In this document: piece by piece, positions 45,963 to 58,493 of the stretch
How the letters are laid out: each line of letters starts with the position of its first letter
How positions within the stretch are numbered: the first letter of the stretch is position 1
DNA from: Procambarus clarkii
Lineage: Eukaryota > Arthropoda > Malacostraca > Decapoda > Cambaridae
Assembly (NCBI RefSeq): GCF_040958095.1
Contig: NC_091160.1
Location: forward strand, 39,800,730 to 39,864,729
DNA length: 64,000 nt
Direction: 5' to 3'
Translations under genes and position numbers: made by a program
The notes under the pieces: generated by a model
What the model was told of the DNA's origin: nothing
The model's database searches: none
What the model saw: only the letters and a program-made list of their open reading frames with translations

Positions 45963-46079
45963 TCAGTGGACACAGCTGCCAAACTTGAACAACGAATTTT
46001 GGTCCATGGCGTTCAAGACGGCGGTATTGGTCAGCGTGTCGTACCGCAAGTTCTCCAGGGCTTGGGAATAATACAATAG
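45963..46079 (-). CDS. Gene 2 candidate alternative last exon
   Basis: Minus-strand reading frame of 38 codons plus stop, LLYYSQALENLRYDTLTNTA then VLNAMDQNSLFKFGSCVH, with strong G/C at third positions, unlike non-coding neighbours. It lies after tattctgtag (phase 0). The gene 2 coding exon has a phase-0 donor CCGCT/gtgagc at 46116. Joining them removes only 37 bases, containing a branch-like ataactaa, which is shorter than usual introns. If used, the product would be 119 residues ending here. Confidence 0.35.
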   Translation of the reverse strand, partial: LLYYSQALENLRYDTLTNTAVLNAMDQNSLFKFGSCVH

Positions 46080-46095
46080 CTACAGAATACACTGT

Positions 46096-46359
46096 TTAGT
46101 TATTAAGTTGGCTCACAGCGGACAGGGGTAGCCTCTCCCCATCGTCAGAGGCTCTTCGGATGTGTCGGTCGGGGTGATTTCTGTTACGGCGTTCGTGGTG
46201 GCTACGAAAGCGGTGGTGATGGGACTTCATGTTGGAATTTTTGGCATCCCCCACGACGCCATTCCCACCAGGAGAGGGATTTCCATCGTCGTCAGCAGCG
46301 GCTGCCCAGGACGCCACCAGCACCACAGATAACACCAAGAGCGTACAGCTGGGTGCCAT
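46096..46359 (-). CDS. Host gene 2: small secreted His/Arg-rich precursor
   Basis: 87 codons. The ATG at 46359 follows directly on an acceptor (gagtgttttgttacag), and joined to the upstream exon it lies in caaaATGG. Residues 1-21 (MAPSCTLLVLSVVLVASWAA) are a clear signal peptide. Then an acidic/Gly segment (DDDGNPSPGGNG), a basic His/Arg-rich stretch (SHHHRFRSHHERRNRNHPDR, residues 46-65), a furin-like RHIRR (65-69) and a short C-tail ending AVSQLNN. It is consistent with a processed antimicrobial peptide or neuropeptide precursor; I do not recognise the family. Confidence 0.62.
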   Translation of the reverse strand: MAPSCTLLVLSVVLVASWAAAADDDGNPSPGGNGVVGDAKNSNMKSHHHRFRSHHERRNRNHPDRHIRRASDDGERLPLSAVSQLNN

Positions 46360-46496
46360 CTGTAACAAAACACTCAGGTTAAAAGTGATCAGGACAAGGC
46401 AGAACATCAGTTATACTAGCCACAGCACTGTCTTACTTGCTTTAAATGTTCACTTTAAACTATATCAGATTGGTTAGTAAAGGTGACGATATAATA

Positions 46497-46640
46497 TGGT
46501 TGATCGAGGACCGGGCCGCGAGGATGCTGAGTCCCAAAATCATCGCAAGATAATTGCAAGATAGGTTAGGATTGGTTAGGCTAGGTTTAGGTTAAGTTAG
46601 GTTTCATTAGGTAAGTTTGGTTATGTTAGGTTAGATTTGA
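46497..46640 (+). mobile_element. SINE 3' fragment and TTAGG-like run
   Basis: 46497-46562 carries gatcgaggaccgggccgcga and aaaatcatcgcaagat, the tRNA-SINE 3' body. From 46563 follows a degenerate ttagg-rich stretch (taggttaggattggttaggc). Confidence 0.7.
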
Positions 46641-47009
46641 TTGTGTTAAGAGTCTAGGCACAGTGCGGCCAAAAGATATATTTATCGCATGTTTATATAA
46701 TTGTTTTGTTATATCTAAATTTGACGATGGTGAACGAAACATTTAGCTCTTAGTTTATCACCTCGATAGCTATATTTTCAACTTTTTCTAGGATTTACCT
46801 AGTGAATAGCTACATGGTTTAATCACAAAATTGTACATGATTTACCAACCTCTCGCGGTTGTGGAGAGCGTCAGGTGTACGAAAATAACTGACGCTTTGG
46901 ATGCCTTGTTTGACTACACATTGTCAAGGATAGGAAGGCTGTTAGGTTTACTGTGGTCTATAAGAGCAGGGGCTCCCAACCAGGGGTTCATGGATCCTTT
47001 CTTGTCCAG

Positions 47010-47185
47010 TGGCTTCCTTGGGGGTCCATAGATCCCCTTGCGGGTCCATAGATCCCCTTGCGGGTCCATAGATCCCCTTGGGGGTCCATAGATCCCCTTG
47101 GGGGTCCATAGATCCCCTTGGGGGTCCATAGATCCCCTTGGGGGTCCATAGATCCCCTTGGGGGTCCATAGATCCCTTGGGGGTT
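47010..47185 (+). repeat. 20-bp tandem repeat, about 8 copies
   Basis: Units of ggggtccatagatccccttg with first units tgcgggtcc. Located in the gene 2 intron. Confidence 0.95.
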
Positions 47186-47360
47186 CATGGGAATTGTATA
47201 TTTTTATGTTTTTATTTTACTGGAATTAGGAAAAGGTATTGTGGCATAAAATACATACTATACAATAGTTCTAACTGGCAATAACCCTGTAGTGTTTGTG
47301 ATACATGAATGTAAGTATTTGTCACAGCAATGGTTACTGCCAGTTTTGCTACATTCCACT

Positions 47361-47705
47361 ACGGGCTCACCATAGCCCGTGCTACTTGGAACTTGTTGTT
47401 CTAGGTAGCAAATCTTAAACAACAACAGTTTTGCTAGCTCGATCTATTTGTCTGTAGGAGTCCACAGAGGGAGAAGGTGATTGGAAAAGGAGGGAGAGAG
47501 GGAGTTGAACATATGAAGTTGGGAACCACAGTTCTAGAACAACTACAGAATTTCCCCAGGATGCAACCCACAACATTTGTTAAACCTTTGGGTACCCATT
47601 TACTGCTAGGTGAACAGAACCATCAGGTGAAAAGTGCTCAAATGTCTCCATCCTGTCGCGAAAATTGAACCCCGGAACCCTTAGGTTAAGAACACAGGCT
47701 GAAGG
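47361..47705 (-). mobile_element. Hairpin repeat copy and tRNA-SINE piece
   Basis: 47361-47425: acgggctcaccatagcccgt and gtgctacttggaacttgttg (minus orientation hairpin family). 47553-47705: ccccaggatgcaacccacaa and catttactgctaggtgaaca, a minus-strand SINE body with a degraded head. Confidence 0.75.
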
Positions 47706-47971
47706 GTAAGCTTACTATTGGCTTCTCTCCCCCCCCCCCCCCTCCTCCCTGCCACAATACCACACAAGTAGCATCATGTGTAGAATCAATCAAAAATTGT
47801 ATTTACAAATGGTAGTACATTTATAATTAGGAAAGTTTACATAAATGCATCAAACCAAACAAGTTCCAACTTTTCTGAATTACTTGTACTAACACTTTCT
47901 TCAAAATACATTTAAATATATATCGACACTAGTACTCCACAAAATCAGAATCGACTGTAAGTGTGAGGCAC

Positions 47972-48040
47972 TACGGGCTCACCATAGCCCGTGCTACTTG
48001 GAACTTTTTGTTCCAAGTAGCGAATCTTAAACAACAGACT
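47972..48040 (-). repeat. Hairpin repeat copy
   Basis: acgggctcaccatagcccgt followed by gctacttggaac and ccaagtagcgaatcttaaac. Same family as 3000-3260. Confidence 0.85.
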
Positions 48041-48131
48041 GTAAGTGAAATCTGTTTCATATTTGATGAACAAGTCGAGGACCAGCGAGGGCATTAGTAA
48101 TGTAAAATAAACATAGCAAGATTAGACTTAC

Positions 48132-48196
48132 TTTGAACCACCTGCGTTTGAGTGTTGGAAGTGAACGGTGCCGTGTGATCCCTCGCCCGGTGCTGT
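48132..48196 (-). other. Gene 2 non-coding first exon
   Basis: On the minus strand, about 31 bases below a TATA box is atcacagc, a plausible arthropod initiator (start about 48196). The exon holds no ATG and ends ggttcaaa/gtaagt at 48132. The intron to the coding exon is about 1.77 kb and carries SINEs, hairpin repeats and the 20-bp tandem repeat. Confidence 0.55.
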
Positions 48197-48220
48197 GATG
48201 GCCAGACCAGCGCCTGGGCC

Positions 48221-48227
48221 TCTTATA
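48221..48227 (-). promoter_or_regulatory. TATA box of gene 2
   Basis: gcaTATAAGAggcc on the minus strand, 31 bases upstream of the inferred initiator, preceded by a C/G-rich patch (complement of gccccgcccccccccagggc). Spacing matches a standard core promoter. Confidence 0.6.
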
Positions 48228-48300
48228 TGCCTCCCGCCCCGCCCCCCCCCAGGGCTTGAGTGGGACGGACCGTTGACTCAGGCTGGGGGATAGGGAGGCT

Positions 48301-48332
<32 letters not shown>

Positions 48333-48425
48333 GGGAAATCAGACTGTAAACAAATGCGAATTATTTGCGCATCAGGAAGTGCTATCCTCTGCTCCCTCTC
48401 TTAAGGCAACTCGCATCCTCTCGAA

Positions 48426-48586
48426 ATAAAATTGAAATAAGTTTATTGCGGTAAAATACACACAAAGGGATGAGGTAGCTCAAGCTATTCTCACCCCGTT
48501 CAGTACATCGTGTTAATACATACATAGACACACATCACAAACAATAAATATATTACCGAACATTCTGAGAGATAAATATATACATT
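48426..48586 (-). mobile_element. Short element with (CAATTT)-type tail, 10-bp duplication
   Basis: Flanked by tcctctcgaa at 48416-48425 and 48587-48596. Sequence equals the element at 22506-22677 and starts at the same place (aatgtatatatttatctctc on the minus strand), ending aataaacttatttcaatttt. Confidence 0.87.
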
Positions 48587-49334
48587 TCCTCTCGAATAAT
48601 ACATCGCATTTTGACGTATAAATCCCTTAAGACCTAAATCTCCAGATACAGCCCCGCTCCCGTGCTGGGCAAGTCCACGACGGGCTCACCCTAGCCCGTG
48701 CTACTTGGAATATTTTTAATTCATAATTCACTGTGCCGGGAGACAGGAAGCCAGAGTGTATTCATACAAGTTAGGCTTTATCGAGGTTATCCCTCCCCCA
48801 CCAAGGCCTAATTACCGACCCCGCCAAGGATGCAATCCCACAACAAACTAACGAACTCCTGAGTACCTACTCACTGCTAGGTGAACAGAGGCATTAGGTG
48901 AAAGTAAATGTGCCCTACCATTTGTCCCTCCCGGGATTAGAACCCGGACGCACCCGACTGAACTACCGTAACCCTAAAGGTAAAAACCTTTTAGGTAAAG
49001 GTTTACCCTAAAGGAGCCTTAGGATTTTGTTCAGAGTAGCTGAATCTAAAAACAGCAATTTAATACATGAGTTCAGTGAACAAATCCACAAGGGCCGTGA
49101 CGAGGATTCGAACCTACGTCCGAGATCATCCCAGACGCTGCCTTAATCGACTGCTGCATCACGCTATTGTGATTTCTGTGTGTAATTAGTTTAGTGAGAC
49201 CGGGAACGGTGGGGAGGACGGACTGCTTAATTACCTCAGTCAGGCAAACTACTCGCGTACCTTAACGTGATTTGTGTTCGCAAGTCGCCCCCTTGCTCGC
49301 CCCTCGGCGGGTGCACTTCCCGCCTCCTTTCCTC
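48587..49334. other. Repeat pieces upstream of gene 2, no gene
   Basis: 48676-48715 hairpin repeat (minus); 48835-48975 minus-strand tRNA-SINE (gtgaacagaggcattaggtg, ccgggattagaacccgg); 49080-49172 minus-strand SINE (cacaagggccgtgacgagga, gattcgaacctacg). Confidence 0.7.
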
Positions 49335-49480
49335 CCTCACGTGCACAACACCTGCCTGACGCAGACGTGCACAACACCTGCCTGACGCAGACGTGCACAA
49401 CACCTGCTTGACACGGACGTGCACAACACCTGCCTGACGCGGACGTGCACAACACCTGCCTGACGTAGACGTGCCCGGCC
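49335..49480 (+). repeat. 26-bp tandem repeat, five copies
   Basis: Units of acgtgcacaacacctgcctg plus acgcag, followed by a degenerate copy around 49510-49540. Confidence 0.93.
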
Positions 49481-49739
49481 TGAGAATAGGCTGCAGGAGG
49501 TGCGTGTTTGTCACAACACCTGCCTAACACGGACGTCAGACAAACACGCTCTTCATGCAGCCTAGTCTCAGGCCAGACTCTTCCCAGCTACGGCTAACCA
49601 CTATGACGCGCTCATGTACTGTTTAATTTAGAAAAATGTAGTTTTTTCTCAATTATAAATTGATATTGTTGAATAGTATAATTTTATGTACAGTTAGGCT
49701 AGGTGTTTGCATCTGCATTTGTAGTACATTGTATACGCA

Positions 49740-49931
49740 CCTAGTTGCGCTTGCGGGGGTTGAGCTCTGGCTCTTTGGTCCCGCTTCTCAACTGTCAACT
49801 GGTGTACAGATTCCTGAGCTTGGTAGGCTCTATCATATCTACATTTGAAATTGTGTATGGAGTCTGGCTCCTTCACATTACTGCCTAATGCATTCCATTT
49901 GCTAAATACTTCTAAATCCTGCAGCTTTTCT

Positions 49932-50011
<80 letters not shown>
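49740..50011 (-). mobile_element. LINE 3' end fragment and (TA)n
   Basis: 49740-49925 is the minus-strand relative of 37905-38215 (gctctggctctttggtcccg; complement encodes SIHNFKCRYDRA). A (ta)n array follows at 49934-50011. Confidence 0.75.
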
Positions 50012-50189
50012 GACGTACAAACCACATACCAGAGGATGAAGAAACGACGATGTTTCTGTCTGTCCTGTATCATTATCAAGTTGTATGTGATGAAGATATA
50101 TCATCATATATTCATCTTATATGATGAAGTTATTCCTCACATCTTCAACCACATTATTGTAACTCATATACATATACATTAGGCTTGTA

Positions 50190-51915
50190 TCAATTTTCTC
50201 CCAACCTGATCAAAAATGCCTTTGATATTGCTAATAGGGAAGTGATTATGTATGAATTAGCGAGAATGGATATAGGGGGACATTTATTACAATGGATACG
50301 AGGCTATCTTACCAACCGGAAGTCCTCTGCACTGTTCCAAGGCTACAAGAGTGAAACTAAATTAATGCAACTAGGCACCCCACAAGGAGGATTACTAAGT
50401 CCTACCTTGTTTAATGTTCTAATTAATGCCTTACTAAAATCAATCCCAACTAGTCCGGTAAACATCACTATCAGCTATGTAGATGACATCCTTGTACATA
50501 CTAAAACCCACCGCGAAAAGCAAACAATCTTAAATTGTATACATACAGCTTGTGAGAGCCTTGGTGTTGTAATCAACGCTGCTAAAACTAAGGTATTTAA
50601 CAGACAAATTGGCAACCGCAAAAGTGGACTTCGAAAACTTAAGATAGACAACATACCAATAGACTATGTCTCTTCTTTCAAATACCTTGGTGTCTCTGTC
50701 CCTTGTACCTCAACTGCAGTCAATAAGTTACATCAACAGTGTAGAGACAGACTCAAGGCTCTCAGAACTGTAGTGGGGTACAGCCCTAAGTACGGTGTTA
50801 ATATTAGAATAGCAAAAATGATGTATTTAGCATATATAAAGTTTCTGATAGACTATCATCCACCAGCTTTAGTCATGCAAAATGGCAAAATTATGGATAG
50901 ACTGGAAAAAATGCAAAATGAAGCACTCAGAATTATACTTGGTTGTCCTATAACTACCAAAGTTCTTAATATACGGAAAGAATTAAATGTACTTAGCATT
51001 CGAGATAGAATATTTGAAATCAATCTTATGATGGGACTAAAACTTCTGCGTGATAACAAAAACAACATTGTGTCATTTGCACTGTTAGAACACATACGTA
51101 ATGGAACCAGCGAGTCTAAATGGATTCAAAGAACTGCCACTCATATTAAAATGATGGGACTGTACGACGTATATACAGATGAAAGAGTACAGCACTTCCT
51201 TCCACCCTGGCAGATAGTACCTTTTGACATCCTGACCCCTGCATACCCCACCAAGAAACTAATCACAAACTACCCTCATACTCATCTTGCTGCTAATTTA
51301 AGCACCATAGAACACATTCACAATATACAAGCTGAAAACAACATTACACAGACCATATACACTGACGGATCACTCAACACAGCTACAGGTAGGGCAGGAA
51401 GTGCTGTTATTACTCATCAGCCCGATGGCAGCACAATTCAAAGGAATATACGAATTAGTAACTAGGCATCCACAATGCAAGCTGAGTTGGTAGCAATACT
51501 GGTAGCACTCGAAATTATTGACAACACTGAAGTAGACAGCTTAATTATTTCTGACTCCCTATCCTCACTACGAGCAATAAACAGTTTGCAATCAAGTAAT
51601 AATGTGCTTGTTACATAATACAGTAATAATACAGTGATGTACACATCTTACTTGCGTGAAGCCATATATCTGGGGAGACAGGTTTCTAATTTTATGAAGG
51701 AGACGGTTTAGAACCATCCTCTCAAAACACAAAGACAACTAGTGAGGGAGATTGGGCGAAAAGCACTGATGGATAGGTTTAGGAATGGGAATAATGAGGC
51801 TATTGGTGCATGAAATCGGAAGCTCCCCAGTTACATAGCTCATATTATACAGTTCAAGCAAGGGTTTCCCCTGGAACTAGCAGAAGCATACGCAGTATGT
51901 CGTAAGTAACTCCAT
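50190..51915 (+). mobile_element. I-group LINE: reverse transcriptase and RNase H
   Basis: A 426-codon frame (50185-51465) starts inside the reverse transcriptase at NAFDIANREVIMYEL (motif A), then LGTPQGGLLSPTLFNVLINA (motif B), ISYVDDILVHTK (motif C, YVDD), FKYLGVSVPC, and after a connection region the RNase H start TIYTDGSLNTATGRAGSAVI. A stop at 51463 interrupts the domain, which goes on with QAELVAILVALEI and IISDSLSSLRAINS to another stop near 51616. The C-terminal region to about 51915 is degraded. 5'-truncated; otherwise young-looking. Confidence 0.87.
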
Positions 51916-51934
51916 CCTTCCCCGATCGGCTGGT

Positions 51935-52163
51935 CGGCCGAGCGGACAGCACCCTGGACTTGTGATCATGTGGTCCCGGGTTCGATCCCGGGCGCCGGCG
52001 AGAAACAATGGGCAGAGTTTCTTTCACCCTATGCCCCTGTTACCTAGCAGTAAATAGGTACCTGGGTGTTAGTCAGCTGTCACGGGCTGCTGCCTGGGGG
52101 TGGAGGCCTGGTCGAGGACCGGTCCGCGGGGACACTAAAAGCCCCGAAATCATCTCAAGATTA
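51935..52163 (+). mobile_element. tRNA-derived SINE, full-looking
   Basis: The tRNA-like head has an A-box-like tggtcggccgagcggacagc and a B box cccgggttcgatcccgggcg. It continues with gcagtaaataggtacctggg, ggaggcctggtcgaggaccg and ends cccgaaatcatctcaagat. The best-preserved head of this family in the window. Not a working tRNA gene: no acceptor closure. Confidence 0.88.
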
Positions 52164-52165
52164 AA

Positions 52166-52610
52166 AAGATTATCCTCCCCAGGTGGTGTAGCTCTGTCTT
52201 TATGTAGAACAGAGTCTAGTTCGTATTCAGTAAACAGCATGTCACAGTCATCCTCTTGATGACGCATGAAGTCAAGGAGCCTTGCTCTATCAGCATATCT
52301 ATTATTTAATTCATTCTGTGAGGGTAGAGGAAGGCTGTCGAAGCTGGAAGTTGTGGCCCAACCATCAACCAGCTCATTTGCTCTGTGCAGAGGATTAGGG
52401 TGCGAGATCTGTGCAGGAAAAATGCTGCATAGATCTCGCACCCTAATAATGATCTTATTGATATCCTTCCATGCCCGGCTTAGTGGCGTGTTACAACTGA
52501 GACCACTGACAAACGTTTCCCTATCTGCCGTTTTCCCAAACTCTATCACTCAGCCGCAAGAGTTGCGACTGAGTGAAAGAGTTTAAGCATATCAGTAGTA
52601 CGTTTCATCA
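52166..52610 (-). mobile_element. LINE ORF2 linker fragment
   Basis: The minus-strand frame gives NELNNRYADRARLLDFMRHQ and YELDSVLHKDRATPPGEDNL, the region just before the reverse transcriptase fingers (compare ALKKGKATSPGEDGI at 43080). A perfect 15-bp inverted repeat (agggtgcgagatct and complement, 52398-52447) lies within. The frame beyond 52166 belongs to the neighbouring SINE. Confidence 0.7.
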
Positions 52611-52624
52611 GCTGGTTAAAGTTT

Positions 52625-52745
52625 CTTCTCTCGATAACACGGGTATATGTATGTTATACGGGTGTACGTACATGATAACACGGGTGAACGTTCATGATAA
52701 CACGGGTGTACGTTCATGATAACACGGGTGAACGTACATGACGAC
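52625..52745 (+). repeat. 22-bp tandem repeat, about five units
   Basis: Units of gataacacgggtgtacgttc plus at, with alternating gtgaacg and gtgtacg forms. Confidence 0.85.
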
Positions 52746-53329
52746 ACAAGCACGTGGTCATATCACCCCCTGATCACGTGGTCAGAGCACTAGACATACA
52801 GAATGGGAGTCAACGCACGCCGCTACTGCTGCCATGATCCCAAATGCATGTCTTGCTTAGCGAGCGGAAGTTCCTAAGGTGTTAGTGTCGACAGTTGGGT
52901 CGAGTCCGCACGTAGGCACGTTGTCCGGTAGGTGGACTCACCAAGCAGTTACACAAATAGTTACGAACCTTTATAGAACTTTTTTCTCAATCTTTGGCGG
53001 CATTCTTTGCATTTATTAAACAGTTTATGAGCTCCGAAGCGCCAGGAGGCTGTTTATAACAATAGCAACATTTAGTTGGGAAGTTTCGTGGCACTCAAAA
53101 TAAGGTTCGAAGGGTTAAAAACAGGTTCGTAAGTAGGTGCGTGTTCAATCCCCACCTCTTTGGTCGCCGTAAAACTCAACCCGTGGGCAGAGTCCGCTAT
53201 CTTCACCCCCAATTAGGTGAGTGAACCCTCACCCTCACCCACGATAGGAAGAATGTCATGTACGGCTAAAACATGATCGACAGCAGTTATGAATATATAA
53301 ACGACAATCCCTGATATAAGTGACATATA
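52746..53329. other. No feature recognised
   Basis: Moderately GC-rich, non-repetitive by eye; no supported coding sequence. Confidence 0.4.
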
Positions 53330-53745
53330 CAGTCTTGGAGGCCACGAAAACTGCTTCATAGTCGGGAAAAAGAAGACAATGAAAACTGCAGTAATAACAT
53401 GAAACAAGACTGAAAACTGTATTATAGACAGAGGGAAGAAAGACGATAGAAACTGCAGTATTGACAAGAAAAACAAGAGAATGAAACCTGCAGTATAGTC
53501 AGGAGAAACAAGATTATGAGAACCACCATAGACGGTAGAGACAAGACAATGAAAACTGCAGTATTGCCAGTAGATCCTGCCCGAAACGCTGCGCGTACTA
53601 GTGGCTTTACAAGATTATAGTTACCATATTATGTATCTTCACAATCCCACTGTACCTTCTTGTATATGCATAAATAAATAAATAGAGACAAAACGATTGA
53701 AACTGCACAATAGACGAGAAAAACAATGCTCTCGAAGCGGGAAGT
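53330..53745 (+). repeat. Degenerate ~40-bp repeat interrupted by a SINE tail
   Basis: Motifs like agacaatgaaaactgcagta and gacaagaaaaacaaga recur at least seven times with heavy divergence. At 53575-53690 a plus-strand SINE tail (cctgcccgaaacgctgcgcg, ttacaagattatag, ataaataaataaatag) interrupts the series, which resumes after it. Confidence 0.7.
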
Positions 53746-54539
53746 TAACCCATAGACATTATAACGAATTTATGAACGACATAAAAATAATTATGGATAA
53801 GACAAGCGATATGATAGGATACAAAACAATTAAAAACACATCTAAAGCGATGCAGAAAATTAAAAAAAAAATCATAAAATATAGAAACCTTTACATACGT
53901 TTGTGCAGGTATTCCCACATGCACAACATGAGTAAACAAAAAATCACACTTATTTACATCACACCAATGCAGATGCTGCTCAAGCTCCCGTCACTCCTGC
54001 AGTGTTCATTTCTGTGGGTATATGCTAGTACGCCGAGGCTGCTTAGGCTTCCTGAACACTGTTCTCCTGTAGTACACTTGAATCTTTTGTAGAATCTGCT
54101 ATTCAGCAACACTTGCAAGCCACCACGTCAAACTCAATTGTCTTACGGGCTCACCATAGCCCGTGCTACTTGGAACTAGTTCCGAGTAACTGAATCTATA
54201 ACAACAACAACATCGTCAAACTCAAACGCTGTTTCGCCTGCTAGGATGAACACCGTGGTGGTGCTGTCCTCTGGAGCCCTCTGATTCAACAAGCGTTTTC
54301 GCATGTACTAACGAATATATATCTTTTATACATATTTAATGGCGTTGTTTATATTTGTTAAACAGTTTTCGAGCATCGAAACTCCCCAATCAATTGTTGC
54401 ATTTGTTATAAACAGCCTCCTGGTGCTTCGGATCTCATAAACTAATAAATGTAAACAAAGCCGCTAAAGATTGAGAAATGATGAACAGGGTTTGTAAGTA
54501 CTTATATAACTGTCTGATGAATCAAAGGTTCTGGCACCT
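53746..54539. other. No gene; hairpin repeat copy
   Basis: 54146-54215 is a minus-strand hairpin repeat (acgggctcaccatagcccgt, ataacaacaacaac). The open frame at 53697-54092 starts in repeat DNA and has no recognised domain. Confidence 0.45.
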
Positions 54540-55035
54540 ACAATCCACTACAACACCGACACAGGTATCAAATAATTTCGCGTATCTGAAGACTCAGTGA
54601 CTTCTTTCATCTAACTCACTTCCTATCCTACAACAAGCCACTCTCAAGCCTCCTCTTAATTTTAAACAAAAAGTAAAATGCACAGTCCTTGTCCGCATTG
54701 CAGATAGCAGTCGTTCACTCGCTACAGCACCCAGCCACACACTCGCACATGTCATGAACAAAAACAGAATAACCGTCATGCAGATTTACCACCAGCCTAG
54801 CACTGAAACAATAAAATTTAAATGTTCACTTCAGAAGCTAGTTAGCTCCGATAAGAAGGCATGACAATTGAAAATACGAGCATTTCTAACTACTTTAGAG
54901 TATATAGACAGCTAACTAAATAGCGTTTCTACCCGAAACGCGATGCGTGTTAGTGGCTCTGGCAGAATATGAGAACACCAATGTTTTGTACTCTCACAAT
55001 GTAGTTCTTGTATATAAATAAATTAATAAATACTT
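54540..55035 (+). mobile_element. Unknown coding remnant ending in the SINE/LINE tail
   Basis: From about 54649 to 54862 the plus strand is open: NFKQKVKCTVLVRIADSSRS, LATAPSHTLAHVMNKNRITV, then a lysine-rich end and stop. About 70 bases later comes the tail acccgaaacgcgatgcgtgt, ttagtggctctggcag, to ataaataaattaataaat. The coding part is not reverse transcriptase; it may be an ORF1 remnant of the LINE that owns this tail. Confidence 0.45.
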
Positions 55036-55045
55036 CATCAACGTC

Positions 55046-55180
<135 letters not shown>

Positions 55181-55212
55181 ATATCACGAAAGTAAACACG
55201 TGATTAAAAATG

Positions 55213-55409
55213 TGACAATGTCAGACCACGGAGGAAAAATGAAACAGGAATTTCCTTAAGTACTTTCGTATATTAATACGAAAGTATATTAATGACTATT
55301 AATGAAAGTATATTAATACGTATATTAATGACTCCTTCTGAAGATGTATTAATATACGAAAGTACTTAAGGAAATTCCTGTTTCATTTTTCCTCCGTGGT
55401 CTGACATTG

Positions 55410-55412
<3 letters not shown>
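55213..55412. mobile_element. Foldback element with 67-bp perfect arms
   Basis: The arm from tgacaatgtcagaccacgga through aaacaggaatttccttaagt to tttcgtatattaatac (55213-55279) is repeated in reverse complement at 55345-55412. The 65-base centre repeats pieces of the arm tips (gaaagtatattaat). (ta)n lies on both sides. Likely a MITE-like DNA element. Confidence 0.9.

Positions 55413-55469
<57 letters not shown>
55413..55469. repeat. (TA)n array
   Basis: Short (ta)n run joining the foldback element to MITE copy 1. Confidence 0.95.
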
Positions 55470-57698
<2,229 letters not shown>

Positions 57699-58493
57699 TG
57701 TTACCTATCGTACGTTACGGCTCGTGATCCTACAGCAGTCAAACTTTAATAAGTCTAGGGATACGACACAACTGCTGTTCTCAATAGCGAATCACCAGTA
57801 TAACCCCTTGATAAGTAATGAGCACATATATAACAATCTTCGTTTAGGACTGAAGAATAGATGAATAAATTATATACATATATATTCAAGACAGTATAAT
57901 ATAAAAACACAGATGGTAAAGTTAACTTGTAGAATATATGAAAAATATTGTCATGGCAAGTAATATATAATAGTAACTATGGCACAACAAAATATAACAG
58001 AATATAACAGACTTATCTCCCATATGTTACTCTCCTAGTCCTGTATCAGCTACTGAACTCTCGCTCTGTCGCCACCCACATTCTCACCTCCCGTCTGCCT
58101 CATCCCAGGATGAGGGATGGAAACTAAGGACTTTTTAATATTATAAACTAATTGAACAACCACTTGTTCTCAAAACACATAAGACTGCAAGTTACATATA
58201 ATAGTTGCTTACAAAATATATAAGTACAATGCCACCTGTTTAATTACAGTATATGAAACAATTTCTAACTAAATAAAAGTGACATCTGGAACTCTCAAAC
58301 TGAACAGGTCCAGCTTTCCCGTATCAATCAAGTAATAGACGTGTGCAGAGACAACCGCGCTCTTGTCCACTGACGCTGCCACACCATACGACAATTTACC
58401 CAAAACACAATGTGTGTACATATACATGCAATGGTAAAATAAAATAATATTTATTTTAAATTTATATACGTATTCTGCTAGGAGTACGTAACA
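57699..58493 (-). repeat. 3' LTR of the element
   Basis: 795 bp, TG...CA ends. A purine-rich stretch (complement of cttccacctccaag, 58494-58507) abuts it on the inner side, as expected for a polypurine tract. Confidence 0.93.

Noticed and set aside
51935-52010. Functional tRNA genes at the tRNA-like heads
   Set aside because: Heads are fused to SINE bodies and lack a proper acceptor stem closure and terminator; repeated many times.
53697-54092. 131-codon Lys-rich plus frame
   Set aside because: Starts within the degenerate 40-bp repeat, A/T-rich, no domain; chance frame more likely.
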